This document shows positions 35,142-44,891 of a stretch of 46,964 nucleotides of DNA, one piece after another; the stretch's first letter is position 1; each line of letters starts with the position of its first letter. The notes below the pieces were generated by a model. It saw only the letters and a program-made list of their open reading frames with translations. It made no database searches and was not told the DNA's origin. Source of the stretch: an uncultured Ignavibacteria bacterium (lineage in GTDB: Bacteria; Bacteroidota; Ignavibacteria; Ch128b); the NCBI GenBank assembly GCA_937944105.1, contig CALDZP010000015.1:1-46964 (forward strand). Direction: 5' to 3'. The position numbers and the translations under genes were made by a program.

Positions 35142-38126
35142 ATGACAACAACCGAAAAGTTTAAAATTGATTTTCAATATGGTAGTAGATTTAGAGAATT
35201 TCAGAATCTTATGAAATTTAAAATAAGAGATATTCTTCTTGTGTCGAGTTTATATGATTATTATTTATTTGAAGAAGATGGACGTTTATATGAACAAATC
35301 CGTGAAGAATATAGAGCATTAAATTTAAGCCATGCCCCTGAAATTGTTCATGTAACAACAGCAAAAGAAGCACTTAATATTTTATCTGATTCAAGGAAAA
35401 AATTTGACCTTGTAATTACTACTCTTCACATTGAAGATATGACAGCAATTAAATTTGTACACAATCTAAAAGAAAATCATCCTGATTTACCGGTTATCTT
35501 GTTATCCTATGATAATCGTGAATTAAAAGAACTAAGAAAAAATTTTGATCTTTCAATTTTTGAAAAAATTTTCATCTGGCAAGGAGATTATAAATTATTA
35601 ATAGCAATTATAAAATATCTTGAAGATAAATTAAATGTTGAACATGATACAGCATCAGTTGGAGTTCAAATAATTATTCTTGTTGAAGATAATGTAAAAT
35701 TCTATTCAAGTTATCTCCCAATTATTTACACAGAAATTTTTACTCAATCTCAGCGTTTGATATCAGAAGGTTTAAATATTTCACATAAATATTTGAGAAT
35801 GAGAGCAAGACCTAAAATTTTGCTTTGCTCAACATATGAAGAAGCCTGGCATTATTTCGAAAAATATAGAGAATACATTCTCGGCATCATTTCAGATATT
35901 AATTTCAGCAGAAATGGTGTGCGTGACTCTGAAGCTGGTCTTAAACTTGCTCAAGAAATTAAAAGAATTCAACCAGATATCCCTATTTTATTGCAGTCGA
36001 GTAATATCGAGTATGCAGAAAAAGCTAAAGAGTTGCAATCCTACTTTATTCGAAAAGGTTCACCAACGTTACTTAAAGAACTTAGTCAATTTATTAAGGA
36101 TAATCTAGGATTTGGTGATTTTATTTTCAGAACTCCTGATGGTAGAGAAGTGGCTCGAGCAAGAAATCTTATTGAGCTTGAAGAAGTATTAAAATCAGTC
36201 CCTGATGAAAGTATTGTTTATCACGCTTCGAGGAATCACTTTTCAAACTGGTTGAAAGCAAGAACTGAATTTTGGCTTGCTCACAAATTACGACCAAGAA
36301 AAGTAAGTGACTATCCTACTGTTGAAGATTTACGTTGGGATTTAATCAATTCAATTAAAAAATATCGTGAAATGCGTTTAAGAGGAATTGTAAGTGAGTT
36401 TGACAAAAACACATTTGATGTAAATCATAGTTTTGCTCGAATTGGTTCAGGCTCTCTTGGTGGTAAAGCTAGAGGTTTAGGATTTTTAAATTCTTTAATT
36501 GTTAATTATGGTATTCGTGATCAATTTAAAGATATCATAGTTTATGTTCCATCTGGTGTTGTACTTGCAACAGATATTTTTGATAAGTTTATTCAAGAAA
36601 ATGATTTGTTTGACTTTGCATATCAATGTGAAGATGATGCTTTGATTAAAGAAAAATTTTTTAATGCTAAATATTTTCCTGAAGATGTAATAGAGAAATT
36701 AAAAGAATTTCTTGAACTTGTAAAAACTCCTTTAGCAATTAGATCCTCTTCAATTCTTGAAGATTCTCAGTTTCAACCACTTGCTGGTGTATATTATACA
36801 GTGATGATTCCAAATAATAATCCTGATATAAATGTTAGATTAAGTGAACTCCTTGATGCAATTAAGTTGATCTATGCTTCTATGTTCTTCCAGCATAGTA
36901 AAAATTATATGAAAGCAACATCATATCGACTCGAAGAAGAAAAGATGGCAGTAATTATTCAAAAAGTCGTTGGATTGCAACACAATGGAAGATTTTATCC
37001 CGACTTTGCTGGTGTTGCTAAGTCATATAATTTCTATCCGATTTCACCTCAAAAATCAACCGATGGAATTGCACAGGTTGCACTGGGACTTGGAAAACTG
37101 GTTGTTGAAGGTGGGAATTGTGTTAGATTCTGCCCAAAATATCCAAAACATTTATTGCAATTTTATTCAACCAGAGAAACTATAAAAACAACTCAGCAAT
37201 ACTTTTACGCTATTGATTTGCTCGAAGAATTTAGATCTGTTAAACATTCGCCAGAGGAATTTGTTAAAACCTTTGATCTGAAAGTTGCCGAAAATGATGG
37301 AACAATAAATTTTATCGGATCAACATATTCGCCTGAAAATGATGCTATTTATGATGGTATTTCAAGGAATGGAACTCGACTTGTTACTTTCGCTCCAATT
37401 CTTAAATATGAGAAGTTCCCATTACCTCAAATTCTTGAAACTTTACTTGACCTTTGTTCTTGGGCAATGGGTTCACCTGTGGAACTTGAGTTTGCTTGTA
37501 ATTTAACTGTTCCACCAGGACAACCTAAAGAATTTGCTTTACTTCAACTTCGTCCTTTTATTGTTAGTCATGAGATAGAAGAAGTTGAATTCGAATTAAA
37601 TAACTCGGATAAAGTTATATGTTTCTCTAATCAAGTTCTAGGAAACGGCATTTACAATGATTTGTATGATTTAATTTTTATAGATATAAATAAATATGAC
37701 AGAGCCAAAAGTATGGAAGTTGTAGCCGAAATAGATTACTTAAATAAAAAGTTGATTGAAGAAAATCGACATTATATTTTAATTGGTGTTGGAAGGTGGG
37801 GAAGTAAGGATCCATGGTTAGGAATTCCTGTTAAGTGGGAGCAAATTGGTGGTGCCTCAGTGATCGTTGAATCAAGTTTCAAAGATTATCATACCACTCC
37901 CTCTCAAGGTTCTCATTTCTTTCAAAACATTACTACTTTTAGAATAGGTTATTTTACAGTTGATCCCTATAACGATTTGGGTTATATTGATTGGGATTGG
38001 TTATTATCTGTTAAACCTGAAGAAGAATTAAAGTTCTGTAAACATTTAAGATTCGACTATCCATTAATTGTTAAAATAAATGGTCATAAAACGAGTGGGG
38101 TAATCCTAAAACCCAACAGCAAATGA
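35142..38126 (+). CDS. Receiver-domain / PEP-synthase ATP-grasp fusion protein
   Basis: A cytoplasmic protein of 994 residues. Residues about 28-160 resemble a response-regulator receiver without the phospho-acceptor (the FDLVITTLHIEDM strand has Thr where Asp is expected). Residues about 175-330 form a second receiver that looks complete: acid pair E182-D183 in LVEDN, phospho-acceptor D252 in IISDINF and Lys305 in FIRKGS. From about residue 430 there is a PEP-synthase/PPDK N-terminal ATP-grasp domain: GSLGGKARGLGFL, then IRSSSILEDS with Arg534, LAGVYYTV, VIIQKVVG and LGLGKLVVEGG. The phosphohistidine swivel and the PEP-binding TIM barrel of PEP synthase are absent; the last 150 residues contain GVGRWGSKDPWLG and no known motif. 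It is therefore not an ordinary PEP synthase, and a signal-controlled kinase or phosphotransferase is likely. Similar Bacteroidota proteins are annotated only as PEP/pyruvate-binding. Confidence 0.75.
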   Translation: MTTTEKFKIDFQYGSRFREFQNLMKFKIRDILLVSSLYDYYLFEEDGRLYEQIREEYRALNLSHAPEIVHVTTAKEALNILSDSRKKFDLVITTLHIEDMTAIKFVHNLKENHPDLPVILLSYDNRELKELRKNFDLSIFEKIFIWQGDYKLLIAIIKYLEDKLNVEHDTASVGVQIIILVEDNVKFYSSYLPIIYTEIFTQSQRLISEGLNISHKYLRMRARPKILLCSTYEEAWHYFEKYREYILGIISDINFSRNGVRDSEAGLKLAQEIKRIQPDIPILLQSSNIEYAEKAKELQSYFIRKGSPTLLKELSQFIKDNLGFGDFIFRTPDGREVARARNLIELEEVLKSVPDESIVYHASRNHFSNWLKARTEFWLAHKLRPRKVSDYPTVEDLRWDLINSIKKYREMRLRGIVSEFDKNTFDVNHSFARIGSGSLGGKARGLGFLNSLIVNYGIRDQFKDIIVYVPSGVVLATDIFDKFIQENDLFDFAYQCEDDALIKEKFFNAKYFPEDVIEKLKEFLELVKTPLAIRSSSILEDSQFQPLAGVYYTVMIPNNNPDINVRLSELLDAIKLIYASMFFQHSKNYMKATSYRLEEEKMAVIIQKVVGLQHNGRFYPDFAGVAKSYNFYPISPQKSTDGIAQVALGLGKLVVEGGNCVRFCPKYPKHLLQFYSTRETIKTTQQYFYAIDLLEEFRSVKHSPEEFVKTFDLKVAENDGTINFIGSTYSPENDAIYDGISRNGTRLVTFAPILKYEKFPLPQILETLLDLCSWAMGSPVELEFACNLTVPPGQPKEFALLQLRPFIVSHEIEEVEFELNNSDKVICFSNQVLGNGIYNDLYDLIFIDINKYDRAKSMEVVAEIDYLNKKLIEENRHYILIGVGRWGSKDPWLGIPVKWEQIGGASVIVESSFKDYHTTPSQGSHFFQNITTFRIGYFTVDPYNDLGYIDWDWLLSVKPEEELKFCKHLRFDYPLIVKINGHKTSGVILKPNSK

Positions 38127-38162
38127 CATTCTTCTCGCCATTTTGATTAAATTGAATTTGAA

Positions 38163-39386
38163 ATGGAATTTATTTTACTAATACTAAAAAAATTTTTGAG
38201 GTTACAGAAAGAATCTAAATTTCTTTCGACAATCACTTTTATTTCGATTTTTGGTATTTCAATTGGCGTCGTTATTCTTGAAATAGCTCTATCGGTTTTA
38301 AACGGATTCGAAAAAGAAATTGAAAAACGATTGGTTGGGTTCAATCTTCACATTGTAGCAGAAGGTTATGAAGGGAAGCCGGTTAATTTTAATGATATTG
38401 AATTGAAAAAGTTTAGTGAAGCTATTGGCAACGAACTCTCAGGTATCTCACCTTTTGCGGGTCAGCTGGCTCTTATTAAGTTAAAAAAATTCAAAGAAGG
38501 CGTTTACCTAAAAGGTATTTTGCCTGAATACGATTATTCTAATCTTCGAATGAGTATTATAAAAGGTGAATACAAACTAATTGATAATGAATTTTCTACA
38601 ATTATAATTGGTCAAAAATTAGCCAGAAAGATAGGAGCAAAGGTAGGAGATACATTAACCGCTTTTTCACTGCAAAGTTTTGTTTTACCAGTTGACATAG
38701 AAAATTTGAAGATTAAAAAATTCATTGTTGCAGGTATTTATGAATCGGGAATGGCTGAATATGATGATGCAAATGCCTTTATTCATTTAAAATCTGCTCA
38801 AGAATTGTTTGGACTTAATGATAAAATATCTGGTTATGAAATAAAATTGAACGATCCGCAAAAAGCCGATTATTTTAGTTTGAAGTTATCAACAGCTCTT
38901 GGTTATCCTTACCATGTCAGGTCAATTTTTCAAACCTATAGAAATATTTTTAACTGGATAGAACTTCAAAAAAAGCCGATTCCAATTGTACTTGCTCTAA
39001 TTACCATTGTTGCTATTTTTAATGTCATATCAACGCTTCTAATTTTTGTAATGGATAAAACAAATTCAATTGGAATTCTTAAAACTCTGGGAGCAAATTC
39101 AAAACAAATTAAGTTGATTTTTGTTCTAAATGGTCTTGTGATTGGTCTCATAGGAACTTTGAGTGGAAATTTAATTGCTGTTGTTCTCTTAAATCTTCAA
39201 AAAAGGTTCGAGATAATTAAAATCCCTGAAGGTGTATATTTCCTCGATAAAGTACCATTATCAATTGAATTTGAAAGTTTTCTACTTGTTTCTTTTATCA
39301 GTTTGTTTATTTCTATTTTATTTTCACTTTTGCCGGCAAAATTTGCTGCTAAGATTGATATTATTAAATCAATAAAATTTTCGTAG
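38163..39386 (+). CDS. Lipoprotein-releasing ABC permease (LolC/LolE family), first copy
   Basis: An inner-membrane protein of 407 residues: one membrane helix at about 22-46 (FISIFGISIGVVILEIALSVLNGF), a large periplasmic domain (about 50-270), and three C-terminal helices. This is the FtsX/LolCE topology. The N-terminal FLSTITFISIFGISIGV and the C-terminal IGILKTLGANSKQIKLIFVLNGLVIGLIG are family hallmarks. One base separates it from the second permease gene. With the second permease and LolD it forms the complex that extracts outer-membrane lipoproteins and hands them to LolA, encoded about 4.6 kb away. Which copy is LolC and which LolE cannot be decided by eye. Confidence 0.8.
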   Translation: MEFILLILKKFLRLQKESKFLSTITFISIFGISIGVVILEIALSVLNGFEKEIEKRLVGFNLHIVAEGYEGKPVNFNDIELKKFSEAIGNELSGISPFAGQLALIKLKKFKEGVYLKGILPEYDYSNLRMSIIKGEYKLIDNEFSTIIIGQKLARKIGAKVGDTLTAFSLQSFVLPVDIENLKIKKFIVAGIYESGMAEYDDANAFIHLKSAQELFGLNDKISGYEIKLNDPQKADYFSLKLSTALGYPYHVRSIFQTYRNIFNWIELQKKPIPIVLALITIVAIFNVISTLLIFVMDKTNSIGILKTLGANSKQIKLIFVLNGLVIGLIGTLSGNLIAVVLLNLQKRFEIIKIPEGVYFLDKVPLSIEFESFLLVSFISLFISILFSLLPAKFAAKIDIIKSIKFS

Positions 39387-39387
39387 T

Positions 39388-40617
39388 ATGCGATTAGAAA
39401 AATTTATTGCTTTAAGATATTTGAAATCGAAACATAAGGTTAATTTTATCACTGTAATATCAATGCTTTCAATTCTTGGTATTACTGTAGGTGTGGCTTC
39501 ATTAATTGTTGTGCTGGCTGTGTTCAATGGATTTGGAAATCTTGTAACTGAAATTTTACTCAGTTTCGATCCTCATCTTAAAATTGAATCAAATTTAGCA
39601 GAAGGATTTTTACCAGATAAAGAACTTGAAAAATTCTTTGAAGAGAGTAAAAATATAAAATCGTTTTCTCCATATGTGTATGGTAAGTGTGTAGTTTATT
39701 CAAATAAAGTTATAAGAATAGTAAATCTCATTGGAATTAGTGACGATAAAAACAGAGAAATTACTGGACTGAAGAACAGTATAATTTCTGGTGCTTATGA
39801 TTTAAATTCTTCAGGCTTACCAAAAATATTAATAGGATTAAGTATTGCATCAAGACTACAGGTATCCATTGGTGATACATTGATTATTGTTAGTCCTGAA
39901 AGTTTTGAAGCTTATCTTTCTGGAATTCATATTCCTGCCTATCAGGCTTTTATTATAAGTGGCATCTATAATACAAATAATAAAGATGTTGATTCTTATA
40001 ATGTGTATGTTTCATTAAGTTATGCACAGAGGTTACTTGGTTATTCAAATAAAATATTTGGATATGAGATTCGATTGAGAGATATTAACGAAACAAATTC
40101 GTTCAAAGAAAAACTGGAAAAAACTTTTAATACCAAATTGTACTCAATTAAAACCTGGTTTGATTTACACAAAGATCTTTATTCTGTAATGTTAATAGAA
40201 CGATGGACTGCATATGTGATTTTAAGTCTGATAATTGCTGTTGCTACTTTTTCGATTTTTAGTTCTTTATTTATGACAGTTATTGAAAAGAAAAGAGATA
40301 TCGGAATTTTGAAGGCTATGGGTTTATCAAATAAAAGTTTGTTAAAAATTTTTCTATTCGATGGAATTTTAATTGGAATAATTGGATCAGCTTTAGGAGT
40401 TATAATTGGACTGGGTGTTTGTTATGCACAAATTAAATATAAATTGTATCCACTTGATCCAACAGTTTATATAATAGATGCTCTACCAGTTAAGGTTAAT
40501 TCATTCGATGTTATTTTGATTGTTATAATGGCAATCTTTTTATCAACACTTGCGGCATATTTCCCGGCGAGGAAATCAACGACTTTAAATGTACTTGAAG
40601 CAATAAGATGGGAATAA
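39388..40617 (+). CDS. Lipoprotein-releasing ABC permease (LolC/LolE family), second copy
   Basis: A paralogous permease of 409 residues with the same layout as the upstream gene: KVNFITVISMLSILGITVGVASLIVVLAVFNGFG at the N terminus, a periplasmic domain to about 265, and C-terminal helices beginning RDIGILKAMGLSNKSLLKIFLFDGILIGIIG. The closing LAAYFPARKSTTLNVLEAIRWE is conserved in LolC/E. It matches textbook LolC/E more closely than the first copy. The next gene, lolD, starts after one base. Confidence 0.85.
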   Translation: MRLEKFIALRYLKSKHKVNFITVISMLSILGITVGVASLIVVLAVFNGFGNLVTEILLSFDPHLKIESNLAEGFLPDKELEKFFEESKNIKSFSPYVYGKCVVYSNKVIRIVNLIGISDDKNREITGLKNSIISGAYDLNSSGLPKILIGLSIASRLQVSIGDTLIIVSPESFEAYLSGIHIPAYQAFIISGIYNTNNKDVDSYNVYVSLSYAQRLLGYSNKIFGYEIRLRDINETNSFKEKLEKTFNTKLYSIKTWFDLHKDLYSVMLIERWTAYVILSLIIAVATFSIFSSLFMTVIEKKRDIGILKAMGLSNKSLLKIFLFDGILIGIIGSALGVIIGLGVCYAQIKYKLYPLDPTVYIIDALPVKVNSFDVILIVIMAIFLSTLAAYFPARKSTTLNVLEAIRWE

Positions 40618-40618
40618 A

Positions 40619-41320
40619 ATGAATTTTTCAATTGAAGACAAAAAAATAATTCTTAAAGCCATTGATTTGAAAAAATCTTTTTTACTTGATAATAAATTAA
40701 AACTTGAGGTTTTAAAAGGAATTACTCTTGAAATCTTTAAAGGTGAAATTCTTGAAATTATAGGTGCATCGGGTGCAGGTAAAAGTACGCTGTTGCATAT
40801 TCTCGGGACAATCGATAAACCTGACGAAGGGTTGATCTATTTTGAAGAGATAAACTTATTAAGTCTAAAAGATGAAGAACTCTCGAGATTTAGAAATAAG
40901 AATATCGGATTTGTTTTCCAGTTTCATCATCTTTTACCTGAATTTACTGCTCTTGAAAATGTTGTTATTCCAATGATGATAGATGGACGAACCTTTAAGG
41001 AATGTAGAACTAAAGCTATAGAATTACTAGATTTTGTTGGATTAAAAAATAGACTTAATCATAAGCCATCAGAACTTTCCGGTGGAGAACTTCAAAGAGT
41101 TGCTATTGCTCGAGCACTCGCTAATAATCCCAAAATAATTTTTGCTGATGAACCAACAGGTAATTTGGATTCTCAAAATAGCCAGACTATAATACAATTG
41201 ATCAAGAATTTAAATGAAGAGTTTGGTCAAACTTTTGTTATTGTAACTCATAATCCCGAGCTTGTTGAAATTGCAGATCGTGTAAAAGAAATTAAAGACG
41301 GTCAATTATTATCAAGATAA
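40619..41320 (+). CDS. lolD: Lipoprotein-releasing system ATP-binding protein LolD
   Basis: A cytoplasmic ABC ATPase of 233 residues of the MacB/LolD group: Walker A IGASGAGKST, Q-loop FVFQFHHLLPEFTALENV (the HHLLPEFTA pattern is LolD-like), signature LSGGELQRVAIARAL, Walker B IIFADEPTGNLD and switch His VTHNPEL. It drives lipoprotein release through the two preceding permeases, with which it is tightly linked. A 358-bp non-coding region follows. Confidence 0.9.
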   Translation: MNFSIEDKKIILKAIDLKKSFLLDNKLKLEVLKGITLEIFKGEILEIIGASGAGKSTLLHILGTIDKPDEGLIYFEEINLLSLKDEELSRFRNKNIGFVFQFHHLLPEFTALENVVIPMMIDGRTFKECRTKAIELLDFVGLKNRLNHKPSELSGGELQRVAIARALANNPKIIFADEPTGNLDSQNSQTIIQLIKNLNEEFGQTFVIVTHNPELVEIADRVKEIKDGQLLSR

Positions 41321-41678
41321 ACCAGCACGAGATAACAGTAAAGGGAACTATTCAAAAAGTATTATACTTAAACCTGTCCCGAATTATCTGGTAAGGTTTT
41401 ATAAAGCAAAAAAAGATTCTGAAATAAATTCAAAATGACTTGTATATTTATATCTTTCTAAAGCACTTTAAATATCTTTTCAGAACCTGCATTAAATTTC
41501 AGAATAACATAACGATTCTTTTTTAATTCCTAAGCTAAAAGTTTTTGAGGCAAAATAACACTTAATAGACATCCTCTATTTTAATTTTATCAGAATTTCA
41601 TAAAAACAAATCTCACAATATTAATTGAAAAGATAACTTTCAAATCTTATAGTTCGCATTTCTACTTAATTTATTTAA
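41321..41678. other. Gene-free region between convergent lolD and POT transporter genes
   Basis: 358 bp without a supportable frame; the longest possible peptide is about 26 codons. It contains an imperfect hairpin at 41370-41399 (AAACCT...AGGTTT with an inner CC/GG pair), the best terminator candidate for the lol operon. A distant inverted repeat (ATTCTGAAAT/ATTTCAGAAT), about 90 bp apart, is also present. The function of either is unclear. Confidence 0.4.
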
Positions 41679-42959
41679 TCAATATTTGCTCTCTTTAGCT
41701 ATAAATTTTCCATAAAGTAATAGACCTAAAATTGTTGCAACACCAATCATACTAAACACAATCCATAGTGTTTGAGGGTCGTTCAAATTATCAACAAAAT
41801 GAACATACAAATTTGCTCCGAGTACTCCTCCAATCAAAGAACCTAATACTCCATACAAAAATGCATAACCTAAATATGTTGCTTTTTTGTCTTCAGGAGC
41901 AATTAGACCTACATAACTTATAAATTTTGGATGTGCTGTCATCTCACCAATTGAAAACATAATTATTCCAATCATAAATACCCAGATGTTTGTTGAAATA
42001 GCAAGTATAGCCATTCCCAGCGTTCCCAGAGAAATTCCAGTTATCATTGTTGGTAATGCCTTTTTGTTCTTTACAATGTTTGAAACAATCATTTGTAATA
42101 AAATAATTGTTCCAGCATTTATAACTGTCACATGCTCAACATCAAATTTCCAGTTAAGATTAATTCCAAAAAATGCCAGTACAGAATTGACCACATTATC
42201 TAACGACTTTGCATCGACATAATCTTTAACATACCACAGAACAGAATCAAACATTTGAAAATATAAAATCCAGAAACCTGAGTAAATTACTATCAACAAA
42301 ACAAATCTAAAATCTTTTAATACCAGAATCATTTCTTTAAAAACCTGAACCAGGCTCTTTGAACTTTGGGGTCTCGGTGGTTCTTTATATGCCAAGATAG
42401 TTGGAATAACCATTCCAGCAGTAAATACAGCAGAGGCAATCATAACAGAATGCCAACCATAGGTATTTTTGAGATAGGGGACAAGAATAAGTGGAAATAA
42501 AAATGCACCAAAGTTAATTGACCAATAATAAATTCCAAATCCAAGTGTGCTATTTTTCTCGTTGGTTATTCTTGCAATTGTTCCTGATATCATTGGCTTA
42601 AATGCACCAGCACCAATTCCCATAATTACAAGGCTTCCAAAAACTAAAGCATAATCTTTAAATTGACTTGTTAGAAAATAACCAAGCCCAAGAAAAGTAA
42701 AAGCAAAAATTAATGTTTTCTTGTAACCAAATCTATCACCAATAGCCCCGGCAATAATTGGTAAAATATAGAGTAGTGGTTGAATGGTACTCTTAATTAT
42801 TCCGACACTTTCTTTTGAAAAGAATAAATAATCTGTGAAGTAAACGGAAAGAATACTCATCATTCCGTAGTAAGAACCTCTTTCAAAGAATTCAAACATA
42901 ATGACAAGCCAGAATTGAGATGAAAATTCTTTGAAGAACTTTGTGATTTTAGAAATCAT
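41679..42959 (-). CDS. POT-family (PTR2) proton-dependent oligopeptide transporter
   Basis: A membrane protein of 426 residues with about 12 helices, of the major facilitator superfamily. The first helix contains EFFERGSYYG, the E-x-x-E-R-x-x-Y-Y proton-coupling motif of POT transporters. The next loop has AGAIGDRFGYKKTL, the MFS signature between helices 2 and 3. Helix 4-5 GIGAGAFKPMISGTIARI fits the GTGxxKP pattern. The protein should import di- or tripeptides with protons across the inner membrane, which would suit a cell secreting several peptidases. GGAG lies 9 nt before the ATG. It is shorter than many POT members (about 450-500). Confidence 0.8.
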   Translation of the reverse strand: MISKITKFFKEFSSQFWLVIMFEFFERGSYYGMMSILSVYFTDYLFFSKESVGIIKSTIQPLLYILPIIAGAIGDRFGYKKTLIFAFTFLGLGYFLTSQFKDYALVFGSLVIMGIGAGAFKPMISGTIARITNEKNSTLGFGIYYWSINFGAFLFPLILVPYLKNTYGWHSVMIASAVFTAGMVIPTILAYKEPPRPQSSKSLVQVFKEMILVLKDFRFVLLIVIYSGFWILYFQMFDSVLWYVKDYVDAKSLDNVVNSVLAFFGINLNWKFDVEHVTVINAGTIILLQMIVSNIVKNKKALPTMITGISLGTLGMAILAISTNIWVFMIGIIMFSIGEMTAHPKFISYVGLIAPEDKKATYLGYAFLYGVLGSLIGGVLGANLYVHFVDNLNDPQTLWIVFSMIGVATILGLLLYGKFIAKESKY

Positions 42960-43009
42960 TTAGTAACTCCATTATTGTTTTGTGATACTTAAAACGAATT
43001 TATGAAAAA

Positions 43010-44059
43010 TTAATTCCAGCTGAATGACTTTTTGAATCCATTTTTAAGGAGAATAATGAGAGAAATTATTACAAATGGAATGGTGTTAAGAAGGTGCGTT
43101 AGAACTGCATATGCTAAACTTACTTTAACATTAAATCCAAGTACCATAGTTAAAACACTTTTACAAAATGCATGATACGAACCAGTTGAACCAGGAATTG
43201 GAATCATAATTCCAAATGTGGTGATACTCATAATAATTAATCCAGATGCTAAATCAACATGTTGAATATTATGCATATTCAATGCAAGTAGCCCGATATA
43301 TGAACCCAGAGCATATGTAAACCACAATAATGGTGAGAGCAAAAATGTCATAAGATAATTTCTTTTTGTTTTTATACTATCAAATCCATTGATTACTTTA
43401 GTTGTGATTTCTGTCGCTCTATTGAAGAACTTAAGATTCCATTTTCTGAAAAATTGATCAATCCATTGAACTATTTTGAGTTGAAACTTTATAACGAAGA
43501 AAAGAAAAATAAAAGCAATTATTAAAATCATTAAACCCAGATAAATTGAACTATAAATCCAGGGATATCTTGAAACAAGCTCGTCACCAAATATTAATAA
43601 TGAAACAATCACTGATAAGATTAGAAAAATTAAATCGAAAACTCTTTCCACTATAACAGTTCCAATAATTGAACTTCGAGAAATTTTTTCAGCCGAACCC
43701 AGGTAGAGTGATCTTGCTACTTCACCAAATCTTGGTAAAATAACATTTACACCGTAACCGATAATTATAGCTTCGAATAAATTCCTGATTTTAACATCTT
43801 CTTTGAATGAAATTATCATATACTTCCATCTCAAGGCTCTAATGAATGACCCGAGGAAAATGATTAAAATAAAAACAATCAGGTAAAAGTAATTTAAATT
43901 GGATAATTCTGACCCAATATCATTTAATGAAACTCCACGAAAAGTATAAATTAATAAACCAATCCCAAATGAAAGTGATATTAGATAGATTAAAATATCT
44001 TTTGAGTTTATGGATCGTAAATTGAAATTTAAATTTTTTGAATTATCGGAGGTCAACAA
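43010..44059 (-). CDS. Flippase-like integral membrane protein (UPF0104 / LPG-synthase transmembrane domain)
   Basis: An inner-membrane protein of 349 residues with about eight helices. Characteristic family text is GSFIRALRWKYMI, VNVILPRFGEVARSLYLG and IIGTVIVERVFDLIFL in the first half, and IPIPGSTGSYHAFCKSVL in the second. It carries only the membrane module of lysylphosphatidylglycerol synthase, not its catalytic domain. Members are proposed lipid or glycolipid flippases. Its start overlaps the end of lolA by 17 bp, so the two are coupled; a joint role in envelope lipid or lipoprotein handling is inferred. Confidence 0.82.
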   Translation of the reverse strand: MLTSDNSKNLNFNLRSINSKDILIYLISLSFGIGLLIYTFRGVSLNDIGSELSNLNYFYLIVFILIIFLGSFIRALRWKYMIISFKEDVKIRNLFEAIIIGYGVNVILPRFGEVARSLYLGSAEKISRSSIIGTVIVERVFDLIFLILSVIVSLLIFGDELVSRYPWIYSSIYLGLMILIIAFIFLFFVIKFQLKIVQWIDQFFRKWNLKFFNRATEITTKVINGFDSIKTKRNYLMTFLLSPLLWFTYALGSYIGLLALNMHNIQHVDLASGLIIMSITTFGIMIPIPGSTGSYHAFCKSVLTMVLGFNVKVSLAYAVLTHLLNTIPFVIISLIILLKNGFKKSFSWN

Positions 44060-44690
44060 CTTTTACACCCGCCGGGATTTTGAATTTAAATAATTCAGAT
44101 TTTAAGGTTTGATTTAAAAGAAATTTTTCAATTACAAAAGAATATTTATTACCTGCCCAATCTTCAGTTTGTATTTTATATATAATTTTATCTTCACCAA
44201 TCCATAACATCATTTGTTTGAATTCAGGATTTGACCTTTCCGGGAAAAACAAAAATTTATAAACTTTTTGGTTATTTAGATTTTCTTCCCCCTTATATTC
44301 AATTTTAGAATATTCAGGCAGATCCACCAAAAGCTTTTGTGGTGAGAAAAAATTCTCTTCAAAATTTGTAATTACAACTCTTTTAGAATTTTTAGAATAA
44401 TTATAAATAACTTGACCATCACAAACAATTAACTGACCATTTATTTCAAGCCTGTATCGATTTGTTTTTGAATAGTAAAGTTTTCCTTTTAATTGCTGTC
44501 TCCCTTCAATAGCTGAAGAAGAAATTATTTGATTAAAATCAATAACGAAATTATCAATTTTGGAGTAATTAGCCTGGACATCTTTGATAAAATTTTCTGG
44601 ATTAAACTGAAACTGTTGCGAACTGAGGTTCAAATCAAAAGAAAGAAATATAAATATTATGCACTCAAAAAATATTTTTCCTCTCATCAT
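44043..44690 (-). CDS. lolA: Outer-membrane lipoprotein carrier protein LolA
   Basis: A periplasmic protein of 215 residues with signal peptide (1-24, ending NLSSQ). It shows the LolA pattern: an N-terminal helix, FNQIISSSAIEGRQQLKGKLYYSKTNRYRLEI-like first sheet (YYSKTNRYRLEINGQ), then LIVCDGQVIYNYSKNSKRVVI and a C-terminal FKFKIPAGVKVVDLR. It carries lipoproteins from the LolCDE complex to the outer membrane. ATG 44690 is followed by a second ATG; either is possible. A flippase-like gene overlaps its end. The gene is on the opposite strand to the Lol permeases. Confidence 0.88.
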   Translation of the reverse strand: MMRGKIFFECIIFIFLSFDLNLSSQQFQFNPENFIKDVQANYSKIDNFVIDFNQIISSSAIEGRQQLKGKLYYSKTNRYRLEINGQLIVCDGQVIYNYSKNSKRVVITNFEENFFSPQKLLVDLPEYSKIEYKGEENLNNQKVYKFLFFPERSNPEFKQMMLWIGEDKIIYKIQTEDWAGNKYSFVIEKFLLNQTLKSELFKFKIPAGVKVVDLR

Positions 44691-44716
44691 CTTCCTTTAT
44701 TAGCTATTTATTTTTA

Positions 44717-44724
44717 CAAATTTA
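44717..44724 (-). promoter_or_regulatory. Candidate -7 box of lolA (TAAATTTG)
   Basis: A perfect TAnnTTTG on the minus strand, 26 nt before the lolA ATG. No clear -33 box. Confidence 0.3.
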
Positions 44725-44891
44725 GAAAAAAGAATTGATGTTTAATTATTTGTTAATCATATTATTAAAAAATATTTGGGTTTCATGTTTAATATAGAAA
44801 TTAAAATCTTGTTTAAACAGTTTGAAAGGATAGTGATATTAATATTCTTAGCAACTTGTGATTAGAGTTTTAAAGGGTTTAAATTGAAAAG

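Noticed and set aside
44529-44738. 69-residue plus-strand frame over the lolA start
   Set aside because: Antisense to the lolA signal peptide region and its leader; no ribosome site and no protein motif.
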